DNA from: Allium sativum | Lineage: Eukaryota > Streptophyta > Magnoliopsida > Asparagales > Amaryllidaceae | DNA: 64,000 bases | NCBI GenBank assembly: GCA_030737875.1 | Contig: CM060926.1 | Coordinates: 314,996,922 to 315,060,921 of the forward strand | Direction of reading: 5' to 3' | In this document: one piece after another, positions 12,401-24,330 of the stretch | How positions within the stretch are numbered: position 1 is the first letter of the stretch | Layout of the letters: every line of letters starts with the position of its first letter | Position numbers and translations under genes: made by a program | The notes under the pieces: model-generated | The model's input: the letters and a program-made list of their open reading frames with translations, nothing else | The model's database searches: none | What the model was told of the DNA's origin: nothing

Positions 12401-12650
12401 AAAGCTTTGTATCCGTATATCTCTTCTAGTTGTGTATTGTATTATCTTCCGCTGCGATGTATTTAAATGTAATTTAAATCTCTGATATTTCTGTGTAATA
12501 TTCATTCATACTCTGTGTATTCTTGTAATCTGATGCATTGTTGTAATATACAATGAAATGTTCTTCTATATGCGTTCTATTTTGTCGTGTTCTCAAAACA
12601 ATTCGTTCTCTCTCTTCTCTTCGGAGGCCGGGGAAGTTCGGGTCGTTTCA

Positions 12651-13620
12651 AAGGGGTTATGTATTTATATGATCTCGTTTTGATTCATTTTATCCTTTTT
12701 CTGTAAATGATTTTTGTGGGAGGAAGAATGTGCACGTTGATCACTTAACAACCAAGAAGAGGAGAGGACGTGTGAGAGGAAACGACTAAAGAACGTGTGT
12801 ATGTTTTGTTTAAGTGTTGCACAACAAATTTTAGTGTACTCTGCTACACGAAATACCGCTCACTTACGAACTGCTATCGACGGAAATAAAAACACCATCG
12901 TGACGAGCGAGGTGTCCCGACTCCAAAAATATAATAATACCGGTAGATTAACTTATATTTTGAAATCTCAAAAGGTTGATTTCAGGGTGCGAAATACTTC
13001 AAATAAAAAGTCGCTTATTTAACTAATTAAAAATTACAGTAAAATTCTAAAAATTAAATTATCACTATTTCCCAAAAGAACCTTGTCTAAATTAAAACCC
13101 GATCTCTAGTTATATCGAATAAACCGATACGGTCGATAAACGATTCTATAGCGACTATTTCAGAATTTGATTTGGACATAAATCAAAATCTACATGACGA
13201 AATCCATATTTTTCTCTTCCTCTAGAAAGATATACTCCACCAGCTCCACACGTTTCTTGTTTCACAGAAATCCGGTTTAAAACGAATCCTGTACATTCAG
13301 TTGAAGTTCGAATCGCCAATTAGCGAACTGTCGCGCCATTTCAACTCGTTTATAATTATATTATAAATTATACGTTCAAATGTCGACGATTGAATATATT
13401 CGTCATTCAAATTCAATTCCAAGCTGAATTAAATATCACAGATGATCCGGTTCACACCATATCGTCATTTCGACCATTCATAATTAAATATATTATTTAA
13501 TTTATTATTTTAATTAAATATTCATCATAATTAAATTCCACGACTATTAAATTCTCTAAATCACCATTTCAATAATTAAATAAATTAATTCTAATACCTC
13601 TGCCAATGCGGGTCATTACA
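12651..13620 (-). repeat. Element B 3' LTR, part (interrupted by element A)
   Basis: Collinear with 20523-21493. On the minus strand it starts TGTAATGACCCG right after the polypurine tract and stops at the junction with A. The 75-aa frame at 12795-13022 recurs at 20667-20894 and resembles no known protein. Confidence 0.95.
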
Positions 13621-13621
13621 A

Positions 13622-13633
13622 TCTTCCCCACTT
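13622..13633 (-). promoter_or_regulatory. Polypurine tract of element B
   Basis: On the minus strand AAGTGGGGAAGA followed by T precedes the LTR start TGTAATGACCC. It matches the tract of element A except for one G/A. Confidence 0.92.
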
Positions 13634-13797
13634 AAAATAATTTCGTCCTCGAAATTGCTAAAATGTGGAGGACGACCCTATCGATTGGTTAGAACATATT
13701 TGTTCACTTCTTAACTTCAGTTTTCAACTGAACCAATTTAATTTCAATTAAATTATTAATTAATTATTATCAACGAAAATTTTCAAAAATCCTGAAA

Positions 13798-13957
13798 ATT
13801 TTCTAACGCCTTAACTCTTCGAAAAATTTCGCCAGCACCTCCTTTGTACTGGTCAATAGGTCAAACCATCACTCGCCTCTCTGGGACATCTCCAACCCAA
13901 AAGAAAATCAAATAGCCAAACGGCTTGCCAATTCGGCTCATCAAAATCTCATACCAT
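13798..13957 (-). other. Conserved 3'-internal module, first copy in B
   Basis: The minus strand reads GGCAAGCCGTTTGGCTATTT ... GTACAAAGGAGGTGCTGGCGAA, the most diverged of the four copies. It lies about 165 bp before the PPT, similar to the position of the module in A. Confidence 0.7.
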
Positions 13958-15011
13958 ATAAAATATAAACTTGTACCTTTTGTCGGCATATCATTATATC
14001 CTTTCCACCTGTTATCACTTTAGCGGATACAAGGATCATTCCAATCAAATTTAAATCAGTTTTTATCTCCAACACAACCATTCACTTATATCCAAACCAA
14101 ATCCCATTTCAACTCAAGTTCAATTCTTGATTTCCAATTCCTTAACTCCTCAATCCAATTCCATTTCAGATTCTAATTTCACAAATCCAATCTTATTCGT
14201 TTTCAATTCAACTTCAGTTACCACTTAACTGACTTTACTTTAATTCAAATATGCTTTCACAAATTTTTGTTAGATTTGTTTTTAATTCAAACAGTCTTTC
14301 CCTGGGAGTTTTTAAACAGTTTACTCTTTTCAAAAATCAGTTTTTCCTTTTGAAATTCAACTGAGCCCATAATCAATATTCCATTAGTTAAATCACGTCT
14401 CTATTTCTTTATCGATATTTGTTAACCAAATATTTTCAATAACCATATTGCCCTTTTATGTTATTTGGAAAACATTTCCGAATATCGCCTTCCTTTATTT
14501 TCTAAACTTTAGAAAATATATGCTATTTATAATTGGAAAATATTCCAATTATTTACCTCTTTTCCGATCTCATTTATTTCTATACTTAGGAAATATTTAT
14601 CATTCTATTTCCCAGTTACACTTATTCGGGTTAAAACAGATGTTGTGTAAAACATCGTTACGACAACCCAAATACTATATTCAACTAACTCTTATTCAAC
14701 ATTGATCTTCGAGCCTGGAATCTTACTATTTATTTGTTAATAATGAAATCAATCAAGTTAGGGTATAAATACCTCTCAGACCTTGACTGAATAACATTTA
14801 TAACGTCAAAACAGATATGACTAATTACTCGAATAATCAATACCATACAACTACTTATTCACTTTTAAACACGTATACACTTTCTCTTTCTATTCTTACT
14901 AGATTTTATTCTAGACTTCCTTTTTGATTATACTATTCTATTTCTAAGTTCGTTTCCTTATCGACTTCTATATAAATCGATACGTTGATTTCTAACTATC
15001 AAATTATCTTA

Positions 15012-15172
15012 AAAATATTCTAACTCCTTAAATTTCCGGAAAAATTCGCCATAACCTCCTTTGTACTAGGAGCTTCGGGATATTTCAAATAGCCTCCCAT
15101 GGCCCTTACCAATCCAAAAGAAAAAGAAAAAGCCAAGCGGCTAGCCGATTCGGCGCATAAAATCTCATGAAT
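15012..15172 (-). other. Conserved 3'-internal module, second copy in B
   Basis: The minus strand reads GGCTAGCCGCTTGGCTTTTT ... GTACAAAGGAGGTTATGGCG, closer to the A and F versions than the other B copy is. It is not followed by a polypurine tract, so B carries a duplicated or composite 3' interior. Confidence 0.75.
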
Positions 15173-16622
15173 TAATTACATACCTTTTCGTTGAGCATTT
15201 TATTTATATACCTTCATTAACTTCATTCCATACCTATCTCATGTATATTTATACATTTCTAATTCATTTCAACTTAATCCAATCATTTTAACTTAGTTCG
15301 TTAAGTGATTTTCAAATTACTGGTTTGCCCATTTCACCTTTTTATTTGAATATACATGTTCAAATATAGGTTTAACTTGTTTATCAACAAATTGAATTCC
15401 ATTTCAATTCTATTTGAATTTCCTATATTCAAATTCCATTTCAATTCTCTTATTCAAATTCTATATTTGAATTTCGTTTCAAATCTCTTATTCAAATTCT
15501 ATATTTGAATTTCGTTTCAATTTTCTTATTCAAATTCCATATTTGAATTTATTTATTCAAATCTATTTTCAAACTCCATTTGAATTTCTATATTAAAATC
15601 TATTTGAATTCTCTTTATTCAAATTCCTTTAAATAAGTCTCGGTTTCAATTCCTTTTGAAATCGATATTTCTACCTTTGGAAAATAGATTTACCTTTCAA
15701 TTTCATACTTGTATTTTTTTATTTCTGAATTATCCAATGATAATTCTTTTCACTTCATTTTATAAACTTCGTTTATAAAAACACTTCTCTTTATTTCTTT
15801 TAAACAAGTAAATATTTCAAATCTATTTAAAAATTCAAGTTCTATATTTGAAATCCTTTTTTTGAAATTCAACCCAACTTGACTTTCGCAAAACAAATTC
15901 AAAACAGTATCTCTGGTAGTAATTCGTCACTTACAACTCGAAAATGAATACTGATGATGCAGCCGTCATCATCAGAATCTATTTTCCAGCGATCGAAGTG
16001 AGTTCAATACTATAAAACCATTTTTACCCTTTTCCACTTTGAAATTCATTTCAAAATATAATTCACACTGCTTGTAAAACAATTTAAAATCTCTCAGGAT
16101 CTTAAACTTTCCTTATTTTTAATCCAAATCCATTTACAAACACTTGTCCAATTCTCTAGAGTTTTAGATCAATTTCTGGTTTACATTTTAGATTTAACTC
16201 ATCTGATTTCACGTATTTCACTTATATGAATTCTGATTGGTTATTTACATAACCATTTTACTTATAATCTTACTTGATTATAATAACAACCAATATATCC
16301 ATTATATTATAATTTTGATAAATATATCTTCTCTATATCAAAATATGCATTGGGTAAACTTATTTTAATTTACCCTCTTTTCAAAACATATCGTGTCGAC
16401 CCATCGTATTCGAGTGTTTAGTAACTCCTACCGATACAGTGGATCAAACTGATCGACCAGAACTCATAAACAACTCAACCAATGAATCTTCATAATATAA
16501 AACCATTTTTATATCATATACAAATACGTTCACTCGTATATATACACTCAATCTCAGTTTAGGGTATTACTAACCCTATCTCTACCGAGTCACGCCACAG
16601 AGCCAAGTAATTCTTAACTTAA

Positions 16623-16634
16623 GCTCTGATACCA
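16623..16634 (-). promoter_or_regulatory. Primer binding site, tRNA-iMet (element B)
   Basis: The minus strand TGGTATCAGAGC lies 2 bp from the end of the 5' LTR (16637). It is the same primer type as in A. Confidence 0.95.
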
Positions 16635-18589
16635 ACTGTAATGACCCGGATTTTCAACGACTTTGGTTATAGACATAAGCACGATGTCGATAACCAAAAC
16701 ACCGAAAAATCCTGGTAAATAGTGAAGAAATTAAAGGGTGAGGAAAGATAAGATAGAAAATTAGAATAGAAGAAGAAGAACACAACATCAGAGTAACACG
16801 AATCTCACAGCGGAACGAATAACATATAATATATGTAACATAACTTTGAAATATACATCTGTATGTGAATATACATCATTATCAAAGTACAACACTTACA
16901 ACACAGCGGAAATAACTATAGCTATATGATCCTGAAGCCTCCTGCTCCAGCTCTTCAACTATATCTGTAAAATCCCGACTACTTGACTGCCCATACAAAG
17001 TTAGGCACCCAAGAGTTTAGGGAAAACAACAAAGTAAACTCCGAGTCAGTCATGGGACTGGTATGAGTAAAACAGTTTAAAAACAGTTCGAACAAGTACA
17101 CGATATCTCATAAGACCACACAGCATAACGGAACGCGTTTTTCCCTTATGAGAATCCAAAATATCTTTATATCAAAAACCTTTTGATATTAAAATAATAT
17201 CTATCAACCACAGTATAATAATCATCTAGTAGAAACGCTTTCATCTCACGTTCTACATATATAGTATACAATCAAAACCGCAAGCACGTATTGGGTAATG
17301 GATTTCCAACTATGACAAGGTATGGAACCACCTATCGCTCGTGTACCTCTAGAGAGGAATACACTGGGTTCAACAAGAACATCTTGCAACCCGGCCACAC
17401 ATGACCGACCACTCATTTCGCTTGAGCGTATCGAATGTATATCACCAACGGTTGGGATCAGCGACCGTTTCCCGAATGGGACAGCATCAACAATAGATTT
17501 TTAGAAGTAAATGAAACTCTAGATCAGGTGATTATACACCCTACTTAGGTGCGACCGACTTAGCCATGCTGCCTGCCTGATTTCTGTCATTTACCGGTTG
17601 ATGAGGCTAGAAGCTACGCTTTATCATCACATCAAATTCACTTTGAATGCCACATCATCAAATCTATCAAATCACCGATTGACGTCCTCAGTCATACATT
17701 ATGTGTTAGCTAAAAGAAATTTCCTTCTTCGCTTCCACTCTTGGTACGATTGGATAAATCAGTATACGTGATCATTTGGAAATACTCTGTTAGACATCCA
17801 TTCATACAAGTCATCCAGGAACAGGATGAACCGAAGGCACTAGTCCGTAAATAGGATAGCCCTTGCATAATTCCGTCTTCAATTTCTTTTGGCATATATG
17901 ATTCGCAACGCTTATGCCAATACAGAGTGGTTCTTTGGATAATAATCCAACTGGTCTCTCCATATTAACAACGTTAAAATGGTCAAAACTTCGATAGTCT
18001 GTGATTTAACTATCGAATAAAAACAAGTGTGCAAACAATGATATTATTTGCAGATGGAAATTATATCGATCAAACATCATTTAACATTTCTCTCCTTAGT
18101 TCATTTTCCATCTCCTGTTTCCCTATGTTCAATATTCCTTATTTTCTAAATTGGGAAAATATACGTTATTCACAATGGAAAACATTTCCATTTCTTGTTT
18201 TCTTCATTAGAAAACATTTCTGGTTTCTCATTTGGAAAACATTTCCAAAGCTTCTTCACTGGACTTAGACATATGTTTAAACAAACCATCGCGATGCCAA
18301 CCCAAACCATTTCCTTTACTGCCGAACCTTAACTATTCCTTAGTTAAAAATGGAGTCAATCAAGTTGGGGTAGAACTACCTCTCGGACCTTAACTGAACA
18401 ACGTTTCTAACTTTAAAATAGGCAAAGTTCACTTTATATCCCTTTTTACTAACTTCCTTACTTAACCCTCCTTCGAATAGCTATATTCGATTGACTCCTT
18501 TTACTTAACTCTATTCAATTTACCCTTATCAATTAACTCTATTGGACTAACACTATTGGATTAACTCTATTGATCTACTCATTTCGCTT

Positions 18590-19120
18590 AACTCCTTTCG
18601 AATAAACTATATTCGATAACTCCTTTTTCTTTCTTCGAATAAACTATATTCGATTAACTCATTTTCTTTCTATTCGAATAATTATATTCGATTAACTCAT
18701 TTGCTTTCTATTCGAATAACTATATTCGATTAACTCAATTGCTTTCTATTCGAATAACTATATTCGATTAACTCATTTGCTTTCTATTCGAATAACTATA
18801 TTCGATTAACTCATTTGCTTTCTATTCGAATAACTATATTCGATTAACTCATTTTACTTTAACTCTAATCGATTAACTAACATCGATTAACTCCTTTATT
18901 CTCCAACTCTAATCGATTAACTAACATCGATTAACTCCTTTTAACTCTAACTCTAATCGATTAACTAACATCGATTAACTCCTTTTAACTTTAACTCTAA
19001 TCGATTAACTAACATCGATTAACTCCTTTTAACTTTAACTCTAATCGATTAACTAACATCGATTAACTCTTTTATTCTCCAACTCTAATCGATTAACTAA
19101 CATCGATTAACTCCTTTTAT
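18590..19120. repeat. Two adjacent minisatellites with palindromic cores
   Basis: From about 18590 to 18860 a ~38-bp unit containing TTCGAATAACTATATTCGAT recurs about six times. From about 18860 to 19120 a ~45-50-bp unit containing AATCGATTAACTAACATCGA recurs about six times. Both units are built around short inverted repeats (TTCGAA, ATCGAT). Confidence 0.85.
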
Positions 19121-20532
19121 TCTTTTCGAATAAACTATTCATTTATAAAGATTTACTTTTAGTAACAGTTCTTCACTTTACAAATGATTTCCCTTTTTAT
19201 TTACTTTCGAAATATTTCCTTTTACAAAATCTGTTGATTTTATAAACTCCCTTTATTTCAATATACATTGAAATAAATTCTTTTTACATCCCAGGGTCTT
19301 TTATGATTTTTAAAATATCGAATAAAAATGATCAACATCATTCCAACACCCATAATCCATAACAGATTATATAACACATCATATATCACAATATATGAAA
19401 AAAAACAGTAAAATATATGTTGAGGAATCCAGTTGGATTCCTCCAACCTGTTTCCCTGCATCACAGATGTTAAACAATATAGATAACATCACTTTCAGTT
19501 CTATATGATATATTCTGTTAAACAGAATCAATATAGAAATTTAACTAACTGACTAGCAGTTCAATCAAACAGTCAACATACAGTCAATCAACCAATATCT
19601 AACAGTTCTAAAAATACAACATGAAATTATAAACTGTTCAGAGTTTGTGAGATTTACTCACATTTGCAGTTCATCGTTAAAGAACGATAAACAGTTGTTT
19701 GATTGGAATCAAACAGTTTATTTCTCCATAAATTCATATGAGCCCCAATCCACTTCCAGTTAGCTTCATTGTGAAGCTCTCGTCCATACGGTCCCAACGC
19801 AACTAACGGTTCGTCAATCTGATATCGTATCACGAAGTTATAAATTTATGAAGTTTGAACTAGTATTTAAATTAAAACTAACTTCATTTTAAATAAAATA
19901 ATTGGGCCTCACCCAACAATTCCCCCGGCCCAATAACCCTTAGATAAAACCCGCTCCATAAAACCATCTTCCCTAAATGACCACGCACCTCTGTGAACCA
20001 AACCGCAGCCATTTCCTTTCGTTCTTCATCCCCACGAACACACTTATCCATCACGATATCCAAATCCAAACACACAGTAATTTCCCTCGTCCCATCCTCT
20101 TTCTTCTCGAACCCTCACTGTCGAACTCGAATGCACCCTTCTCGTTGCGGTTTTCACCGTACTCTGCTTCCCTACAGTGGAACCTGCGAACCACTTTGAC
20201 TCCAACTTCGGATGCTCGCGGCCACCTCCTCCGTATGCCGTAGCTCCAGTCAACCCTTCCGCCGTGAACGAACCACGCTGCCTCAGGATTTCCGGCGACA
20301 AAAAGGGATGTTCGAACCTAACAAAAAGCACACAGGAAAGAAGAGCAAGCCCCTAGCAATCCAGCACTATTTGTTTGAAGATTTATGGATTTTGTAAATT
20401 TTTATTTGAATTGATAAGGATTTTTGAAGAATTTGTTTTCATATTTTTGAAGAAGAGGAGAAAGAAGTGGCGGCCGTTTCCTTTGCTGAAGAATGAGGGA
20501 ATGAAAATAGGTTTTAGTGTTTAAGGGGTTAT

Positions 20533-20543
20533 GTATTTATATG
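20533..20543 (-). promoter_or_regulatory. TATA box of the element B LTR
   Basis: CATATAAATAC on the minus strand is followed within about 35 bp by AAACACTAAAACC and a pyrimidine-rich leader. The same box survives in the interrupted 3' LTR. Element A inserted about 10 bp downstream of it. Confidence 0.6.
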
Positions 20544-21861
20544 ATCTCGTTTTGATTCATTTTATCCTTTTTCTGTAAATGATTTTTGTGGGAGGAAGAA
20601 TGTGCACGTTGATCACTTAACAACCAAGAAGAGGAGAGGACGTGTGAGAGGAAACAACCAAAGAACGTGTGTATGTTTTGTTTAAGTGTTGCACAACAAA
20701 TTTTAGTGTACTCTGCTACACGAAATACCGCTCACTTACGAACTGCTATCGACGGAAATAAAAACACCATCGTGACGAGCGAGGTGTCCCGACTCCAAAA
20801 ATATAATAATACTGGTAGATTAACTTATATTTTGAAATCTCAAAATGTTGATTTCAGGGTGCGAAATACTTCAAATAAAAAGTCGCTTATTTAATTAAGT
20901 AAAAATTACAGTAAAATTCTAAAAATTAAATTATCACTATTTCCCAAAAGAACCTTGTCTAAATTCAAACCCGATCTCTAGTTATATCGAATAAACCGAT
21001 ACGCTCGATAAACGATTCTATAGCGACTATTTCAGAATTTGATTTGGACATAAATCAAAATCTACATGATGAAATCCATAATTTTCTCTTCCTCTAGAAA
21101 GATATACTCCACCAGCTCCACACGTTTCTTGTTTCACAGAAATCCGGTTTAAAACGAATCCTGTACATTCAGTTGAAGTTTGAATCGCCAATTAGCGAAC
21201 TGCCGCGCCATTTCAACTCATTTATAATTATATTATAAACTATACGTTCAAATGTCGACGATTGAATATATTCGTCATTCAAATTCAATTCCAAGCTGAA
21301 TTAAATATCACAGATGATCCGGTTCACACCATATCGTCATTTCGACCATTCAGAATTAAATATATTATTTAATTTATTATTTTAATTAAATATTCATCAT
21401 AATTAAATTCCATGACTATTAAATTCTCTAAATCACCATTTCAATAATTAAATAAATTAATACTAATACCTCTGCCAATGCGGGTCATTACAGGATACCC
21501 AACAGCAAGTAAGGATCCTAGCACTACAAAGTTACCCTTCGCTTGAATGGCATGGTGAAAACATATGTCCCGTGGTTTGCTCCCTGAATAGCTCAGCTAA
21601 CCTTTGCAGTGCCTATTTGATTTCAACCGTATCGAGAGAGATTGATTGCCATCGAATAAGGGTTAGATCAACACACTTTGTTACCCAGAGTCATATACCA
21701 GTTGAACCACTACAAGCCATGATTGGACCTAGGGATCCTTGCCCGGACGATAGCAACCTTGACTGCTTACCAACCACCATTTGACCTTAGTCAAGTGACG
21801 AGAGCTCGGAATCAATGTAGCTTATCTAATCAAGGTCCAGATAGACCAGCTCCAACAGAAT

Positions 21862-22900
21862 TCAGAGCCTGCATTAGACCCTAGTGCCTATTGCTAAATA
21901 TCCCAACCAAAAATGGAGTGGAAATGGTCTATGGTGACCAAGTTATTGGAGAAGGCGACTATTTGGCCGGATGGACTATGCTACGCAACAGAGATGGCGT
22001 GAAACCGAAAGACGCTTCCCCTCCAGATGAAATGGAGTGTGAAGGAGGTGTAAATATTGTGAATAAATGGAGCATCACAAAAGGAATTGCCTGATAATAT
22101 TCCCGAAGACATAGTCCCCAGAGAGGATGGTGATTCGGGATGCAGCAGGGTGACATCTAGTGACGTAACAGCACATGTTACGATTGGTGACACCGACCTG
22201 ACTAAGGTCTTGAAATCAGGTCTCATTTAGACCTCTTCCGAACAAGGGAACTGACATGCTTTCTACACGCGAGCCTGGATGTGTTCGCTTGGACCCTTGC
22301 TAATATTCGCGGGATTCTACCATAAATTATGAGTCATTTGTCAAGTATAAACATAAAGTGTGTAGTTGCAAAGCAAGCAAGACATATGCTCGATCCAGGG
22401 AGAGCATCTGCCTTGAAAGAAGAAGTCGGAAGGCTGAGAGGCAATGGTTTTATATGATATGAAACACATCCCGCTTGGGTATCAAATCCCGTCCTCGTCA
22501 AAGAACGCTAATAGAAAATGGCGCCTCGAAATGAAAGATGAAATCAAGCACCTGGAAACTGTATATAGACGGTGCAAGAAATGATCGGCGATCCAACGCC
22601 GGAGTTTTGCAGATAACCCCTGAAGGACGGGTCGAAAGGAATTCCAGTCGAAGAAACCACAACTCGCAGCTTACCTAGAACCAGTAGAAGAGCTGTTGGA
22701 TGGATTGGAATGTTACAACATAACTCATATTCCGCACACAGAAGATCAGAAGGCAGATAATCTGACCAAGTTAGAAGATTTTGACAATCCAGAAAATATG
22801 GGGATGATCCCCATCGAGACGCTATAAAATCCAACCATTGATCAGATGGAAGTTGATCCAGCGTTGGAGACCGAACCCGGGAGAAAGTCGTGGATAATTC
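21862..22900 (+). pseudogene. Tat-type pol pseudogene (broken RT and RNase H)
   Basis: Sequence from 21862 follows the 3' end of the protease frame of E. From 22270 it follows the start of the RT frame (the block encoding a D-V-F-A-W-T motif, then the segment up to the first conserved RT lysine-rich stretch). Around 22550 it jumps over about 1.15 kb straight to the plant-type RNase H. The RNase H catalytic start is visible as Y-R-R-C where E has Y-T-D-G. A tail matching 41318-41490 of E follows. Stops and frameshifts occur throughout and no product is possible. Confidence 0.8.
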
Positions 22901-22959
22901 CATGATAAGCTTCCTGCAGCACAGAATGCATCTAGCAAGGTGAAGTGAATGGTGTGCCA

Positions 22960-24330
22960 TCATTTTTTATGCCTCGAGATATGACATGCAAGTCGATACT
23001 GCTTATTTTCCCTGGAAGGTTGTCCCAAGACAGACACCAACAAGCCCCATTGCTGAATTCACCACCCTGGATGATTTGGCAAAACCACTAATTAACTTCT
23101 CGCTTGAAGGTAGATATATATGAATGAAACCTCTAATGAGCAATGTTTTGGAATCAGAAAGTGAAGATTCACACTTCCACTCCTTTCATCAATTATCTAC
23201 TAAGTGACTCATTCCCCAGACGCAGGGGCAACTGGAGATTTAAGCATGAATCGCTTGAGATTACATCGTCTAATTCAAAGCTGATACATCAAGAGTTTGC
23301 ATGGCTGATTGCCTTAGTCTCGTCTGAAGGTTAGCGAGTGGAAGGTTTAGAACACTTATGCTCGAATGTTGATTGATTGGTTGCACATCAACCCTTTTCC
23401 TCAATATGGAATCGAAGGCGCATCAGCAAATTTATGAGACATTACTATTTCCTAGCATAGAAAGTGCAAAAGTTTCAATAAGCATGAATCCATTGTCCTT
23501 ATGTCGATTACCATCCTAGCAGCAATGTGATGGTGTGCTATTATTAGCGATACAAAGATGATTCCCCAACACTCAATCCTTGCCCTCAGAAAAGGGGCAA
23601 GAAGGCGATTCAAAGGAGATGTAACCTCATCATTCGCTTGCAGTATTTACCTAACTGCCTTTGTCACTCCAAGACCCCAATCAAGGTCTGTTCACTCTCA
23701 GGATCGCCATTCCACGACGGTTTGAAAAGACGTTCATCACCAACTAAAGATTTTGGCAGCCATCTCTAACAGATATTGTCGAGGCAAAATAAATCTACAA
23801 AGAGCATGCAACGCCATTTTCGCATAGAATGATATTCATTCCTTTAACAGGATTACTCTTTAACCATAACTCTTATATTTGCTTGCTTTAAGACTTATTG
23901 ATGTAATTAACTCAGATGAATTAATGTGTGGATGGTGTAGGTACCTAGGATTTGATACCAATCAGACTTCTAACACCCGCATATAGAGTTATGGAGCAAT
24001 ATCATGACAAGCTTGACTGAACCGCTCGTTTATAAGACATGCCCTTCGCCTGAACGAGGTTGTATTGCTCAAGGTGGATCTGAGATGACCACCTACTCCT
24101 AGGCTCATACGTGGCAGAGCTAAAGATAATTATGCATCGACTTTTGCATTTCAAAGTCGAAATCCGATTTCAGATGGATGTAGTTCGACCGTCTACATGG
24201 CTCGATCCTATATTTGACGTCCCAGATTACATCAATCCAAATAAAGGAGGCAGTACTGCCCTTGATATGCTTAATTTTCAATCATGCAATTTACTTTTAC
24301 ATTCTTCCCGAGTTATTGACATAACTAACT
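22960..24330. other. Unassigned decayed sequence inside C
   Basis: No recognisable protein, RNA or repeat. By position it should hold integrase, but I see no integrase motif in any frame. A stretch near 23890-23960 repeats the approach to the 24300-24360 block (AACTCA...ATG.TG.AGGTACC), which suggests a local duplication. Confidence 0.5.

Larger units (their letters stand above)
1..12650 (+). mobile_element. Element A: non-autonomous LTR retrotransposon with giant LTRs
   Basis: Two long near-identical direct repeats (1-4751 and 5777-12650) are separated by 1025 bp. That spacer starts with an initiator-Met-tRNA primer site and ends with a polypurine tract, which fixes the orientation as + and shows that this is an LTR element rather than a segmental duplication. 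The LTR is 6874 bp, and a complete copy would be about 14.8 kb. No gag or pol reading frame exists, so the element must use proteins supplied in trans. The first ~2118 bp of the 5' LTR lie left of the window. Outside the minisatellite I count roughly 25-30 substitutions between the two LTRs over about 4.2 kb, so the insertion is recent. The right end abuts element B's LTR, which continues at 12651. Confidence 0.93.
5777..12650 (+). repeat. Element A 3' LTR (complete, 6874 bp)
   Basis: It begins TGTAACAACCCG and ends CGGGTCGTTTCA, near-inverted termini of about 12 bp. From left to right it holds a divergent ~167-bp direct repeat (6184-6480), a GC-rich leader-like block (6690-6975), A-rich and 34-bp tandem repeats (7080-7760), the 27-bp minisatellite (8974-9475), and a long unique part up to the end. 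The unusual length comes from these stacked modules, not from a captured gene. Confidence 0.95.
13621..16636 (-). other. Element B internal region (non-coding)
   Basis: Three kb of AT-rich sequence without a recognisable protein on either strand. It contains two copies of the conserved module (13798-13957 and 15012-15172) and a ~55-bp tandem repeat (15390-15550). The repeat alternates CTTATTCAAATTC and ATATTTGAATTTCG blocks that are near-palindromic to each other. A degraded AATTTCGAGGACGAAATT precedes the PPT, as in chromovirus 3' ends. Confidence 0.85.
12651..21493 (-). mobile_element. Element B: non-autonomous LTR retrotransposon
   Basis: Minus-strand element with its 5' LTR at 16637-21493, PBS at 16623-16634, interior 13621-16636, PPT at 13622-13633 and the first 970 bp of its 3' LTR at 12651-13620. 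The rest of the 3' LTR is displaced beyond element A, left of the window. The interior has no gag or pol frame. The shared 970 bp differ at about 17 positions by eye (about 1.8 %), so B is older than A. Its right target flank begins GGATA; the matching duplication would be off the window. Confidence 0.93.
16637..21493 (-). repeat. Element B 5' LTR (complete, 4857 bp)
   Basis: Read on the minus strand it begins TGTAATGACCCG and ends CGGGTCATTACA, a perfect 12-bp inverted repeat. It contains a promoter (TATA near 20533-20543), a transcribed-looking leader rich in pyrimidines, two minisatellites (18590-19120), and a GCGCGGCAGTTCG box near 21205 that is shared with A. It carries no recognisable gene; the 95-aa minus frame at 20044-20331 lies in the leader and matches nothing I know. 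Confidence 0.93.

Noticed and set aside
1..12650. A tandem segmental duplication of ~7.9 kb
   Set aside because: The spacer begins with an initiator-tRNA primer site and ends with a polypurine tract, and the repeat has TG...CA ends, so it is an LTR pair.
20044..20331. A 95-aa minus frame downstream of B's TATA box
   Set aside because: It does not resemble a known protein and overlaps other frames in a GC-rich leader; the second LTR copy that could test it is outside the window.
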